Positions 4,920 to 6,347 of a DNA stretch of 6,347 nt are shown here, piece after piece; the stretch's first letter is position 1, and each line of letters starts with the position of its first letter. The stretch covers positions 1 through 6,347 of the forward strand of contig JAQVZR010000114.1 in assembly GCA_028708105.1 (NCBI GenBank), written 5' to 3'. The position numbers were made by a program, and so were the translations under genes. A model generated the notes under the pieces. The model ran no database searches, was not told where the DNA came from, and saw only the letters and a program-made list of their open reading frames with translations. This DNA comes from Desulfoplanes sp. Lineage in GTDB: Bacteria; Desulfobacterota; Desulfovibrionia; Desulfovibrionales; Desulfomicrobiaceae.

Positions 4920-6173
4920 TCAATTCCGAACCAGACGCGCAACACAGTCCCGAAAACCGTCACGAATTTCCTGTTCCCCGGGAACCAACCGATGCTGCAT
5001 CAGAATACGGCCGTCACAGATGACAGTATCCACACAATCCCCACCGGCGCTGTAGACAAGATTAGACATAAGATTGTGATTTGGCACAAGTTGAGGATGA
5101 TCCAGATCCACCAACATACAATCGGCCAGCATACCTTCCCGGATCTCCCCGCACTCAAGCCTATACATGGCGGCAGCATTAACAGTGGCCATGGAAAAGG
5201 CTTCTGGAGCTCGCAGAATCGTTGGATCGTTTGACTGCAATTTAGCCAGCAAAGCGGCCATCTTCATTTCCTCAAACATGTCCAGATTATTATTGGAAGC
5301 ACATCCATCCGTCCCCAAACCGATATTCACTCCCTTACGCGCCAGGACATCATAGCGAAAAGCTCCGGAAGAAAGTTTCATATTGGAGACAGGATTATGC
5401 ACCACATGCACGCCGCGAGCAGCCAACAGATCGGCCTCTTTGTCGGTTAGCCAGACGCAATGACAGCCTATAAACCGAGGTGAGAGCAACCCAATTTCAT
5501 CCAGATACTCTACAGGAGGCTTGCCATGTTCCTTGATACAATTTTCGACTTCGGTTTGGGTTTCCGAAAGGTGCATATGGATCAGGAGATCATGGTCCCG
5601 GGCATACCCCGCCGCCCAGCAAAGAGAATCTCTGGAAACAGTATAGATAGAATGTGGCCCGAGCATAAACCGGATGCGATCCGAATAGCTACTGCTTGCG
5701 GCATGAAGTTTTTTCACCTGGGCCCTGGCTTCTCTCGCCTTGATCCGATCGCCAAAATCGAAAAAAGCGGCTGACAAAGTGGCCCGCATGCCCATCTCTT
5801 CAACGGCCCGAGCAGTCCCTGGAAAATGCCAATACATATCCGCAAAAAACGTCGTTCCGGTCTTGATCATCTCCAGGCAGGCAAATTTGGCCCCCCAATA
5901 CACATCGTCTTCACTCAATTTGGCTTCGATGGGCCAGATATGCTTCTGGAGCCAGGTCTCAAGAGGCATGTCGTCGGCATAGCCACGCAAAAGGGTCATA
6001 GCCGCATGACCATGTCCGTTCATCAAAGAAGGCAATATGGCCTTACCTGAACCATCAATATGTATACTGGCCTGCGCATCTGATAACGAACCGATGGCTG
6101 CAAATCGATTCCCCCGGATCAATACATCAACCATCCGTCCCTCATGCAGCACATTGCTAATCAGTATTTCCAT
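4920..6173 (-). CDS. mtaD: 5-methylthioadenosine/S-adenosylhomocysteine deaminase (amidohydrolase)
   Basis: The protein is a 417-residue amidohydrolase-superfamily enzyme of the ATZ/TRZ-MtaD branch, a metal-dependent TIM barrel with a small beta domain made from both ends. Family members deaminate MTA, SAH and adenosine to the inosine forms. Visible residues, compared from memory with Thermotoga TM0936, are the metal ligands His54 and His56 (NGHGH), His201 (HMHLSE) and Asp289 (GLGTDGCASNNN), with Glu83, His174 and Glu204 as likely substrate or catalytic residues. The blocks AAMTLLRGYADDMPLETWL, LEMIKTGTTFFADMY and HNPVSNMKLSSG are typical. The length is normal for the family and no key residue is missing. 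The start is set by GGGGAG (6184-6179), 5 nt before the ATG. A terminator follows. Exact substrate preference cannot be read from sequence; another aminohydrolase of the same branch is the main alternative. Confidence 0.92.
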   Translation of the reverse strand: MEILISNVLHEGRMVDVLIRGNRFAAIGSLSDAQASIHIDGSGKAILPSLMNGHGHAAMTLLRGYADDMPLETWLQKHIWPIEAKLSEDDVYWGAKFACLEMIKTGTTFFADMYWHFPGTARAVEEMGMRATLSAAFFDFGDRIKAREARAQVKKLHAASSSYSDRIRFMLGPHSIYTVSRDSLCWAAGYARDHDLLIHMHLSETQTEVENCIKEHGKPPVEYLDEIGLLSPRFIGCHCVWLTDKEADLLAARGVHVVHNPVSNMKLSSGAFRYDVLARKGVNIGLGTDGCASNNNLDMFEEMKMAALLAKLQSNDPTILRAPEAFSMATVNAAAMYRLECGEIREGMLADCMLVDLDHPQLVPNHNLMSNLVYSAGGDCVDTVICDGRILMQHRLVPGEQEIRDGFRDCVARLVRN

Positions 6174-6227
6174 CTTTTCTCCCCGTCGAAAGCCTTACCG
6201 TCCATGTCTATTACCACCTGTCCGGCA

Positions 6228-6254
6228 TGTATATCCCTCCGGTACGCTTGTCAA
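6228..6254 (-). promoter_or_regulatory. Candidate mtaD promoter
   Basis: On the minus strand, a perfect -35 TTGACA (6254-6249) is followed after 15 nt by TATACA (6233-6228). The spacer is short and the -10 matches only four of six bases. A start near 6221 would leave a leader of about 48 nt before mtaD. It is incompatible with use of the 5-codon leader ORF, whose ribosome site would lie upstream of the transcript start. Confidence 0.35.
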
Positions 6255-6277
6255 AAATACTACGTGCACCCGTCATT

Positions 6278-6347
6278 TCAGCCCAGAGTCAAACTATCCA
6301 GGCCACCAAAGGCAATCTTGACATCATCAATCAGATTTTCAACACTG
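6278..6347 (-). CDS. C-terminal end of an unrecognised gene (5' end outside window)
   Basis: This is the only minus-strand frame open to the window edge. It gives 22 residues, ending ENLIDDVKIAFGGLDSLTLG, before a TGA at 6280-6278. It lies 104 nt upstream of mtaD on the same strand. The composition looks like a protein C-terminus (alternating acidic and hydrophobic residues), but the fragment is too short to assign. No T-tract terminator follows it, so it could be co-transcribed with mtaD. Confidence 0.35.
   Translation of the reverse strand, partial: SVENLIDDVKIAFGGLDSLTLG

Overview
The window carries ordinary chromosomal genes of a Gram-negative bacterium. The base composition is roughly balanced. 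The gene set (a GlnRS, a stand-alone GAF-GGDEF protein, a two-gene partner switch and an MTA/SAH deaminase) would fit a Desulfovibrionales-type sulfate reducer. That placement is inferred from gene types and protein flavour only, not from a marker gene. I see no insertion sequence, prophage, CRISPR array, tRNA or rRNA.

Layout. (1) 1-788, plus: the C-terminal half of glutaminyl-tRNA synthetase (glnS), cut by the window edge. (2) 789-1175: a non-coding gap with several hairpins. (3) 1176-2204, plus: a diguanylate cyclase with a GAF-like sensor domain, a GGDEF signature and an imperfect I-site. (4) 3001-2248, minus, convergent with the cyclase: a two-gene operon, first a STAS anti-anti-sigma factor (RsbV/SpoIIAA-like), then an overlapping HATPase anti-sigma kinase (RsbW/SpoIIAB-like). 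It ends in an intrinsic terminator whose distal arm lies inside the 3' end of the cyclase gene. (5) 3002-3372: a gap with the leader and candidate promoter of the STAS operon and several palindromes. (6) 4422-3373, minus: purM. (7) 4423-4919: a gap with a candidate divergent promoter, a possible 33-codon plus-strand gene and the terminator of the next gene. (8) 6173-4920, minus: an MTA/SAH deaminase (mtaD-like). (9) 6347-6278, minus: the last 22 codons of an unrecognised reading frame.

How the genes fit together. Two signalling outputs lie tail to tail: a c-di-GMP synthase and a protein-phosphorylation partner switch. The window lacks the PP2C phosphatase and the sigma factor (or other target) that would complete the switch. 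purM and mtaD both touch purine metabolism (de novo AIR synthesis, and deamination of the adenine ring of MTA/SAH), but a terminator and a candidate promoter separate them, so they look like separate transcription units. No clearly new system is visible. The points most worth a second look are the small plus-strand ORF with its face-to-face promoter in the purM leader, the structured glnS-cyclase gap, and the isolated partner switch beside a cyclase with an altered inhibitory site.
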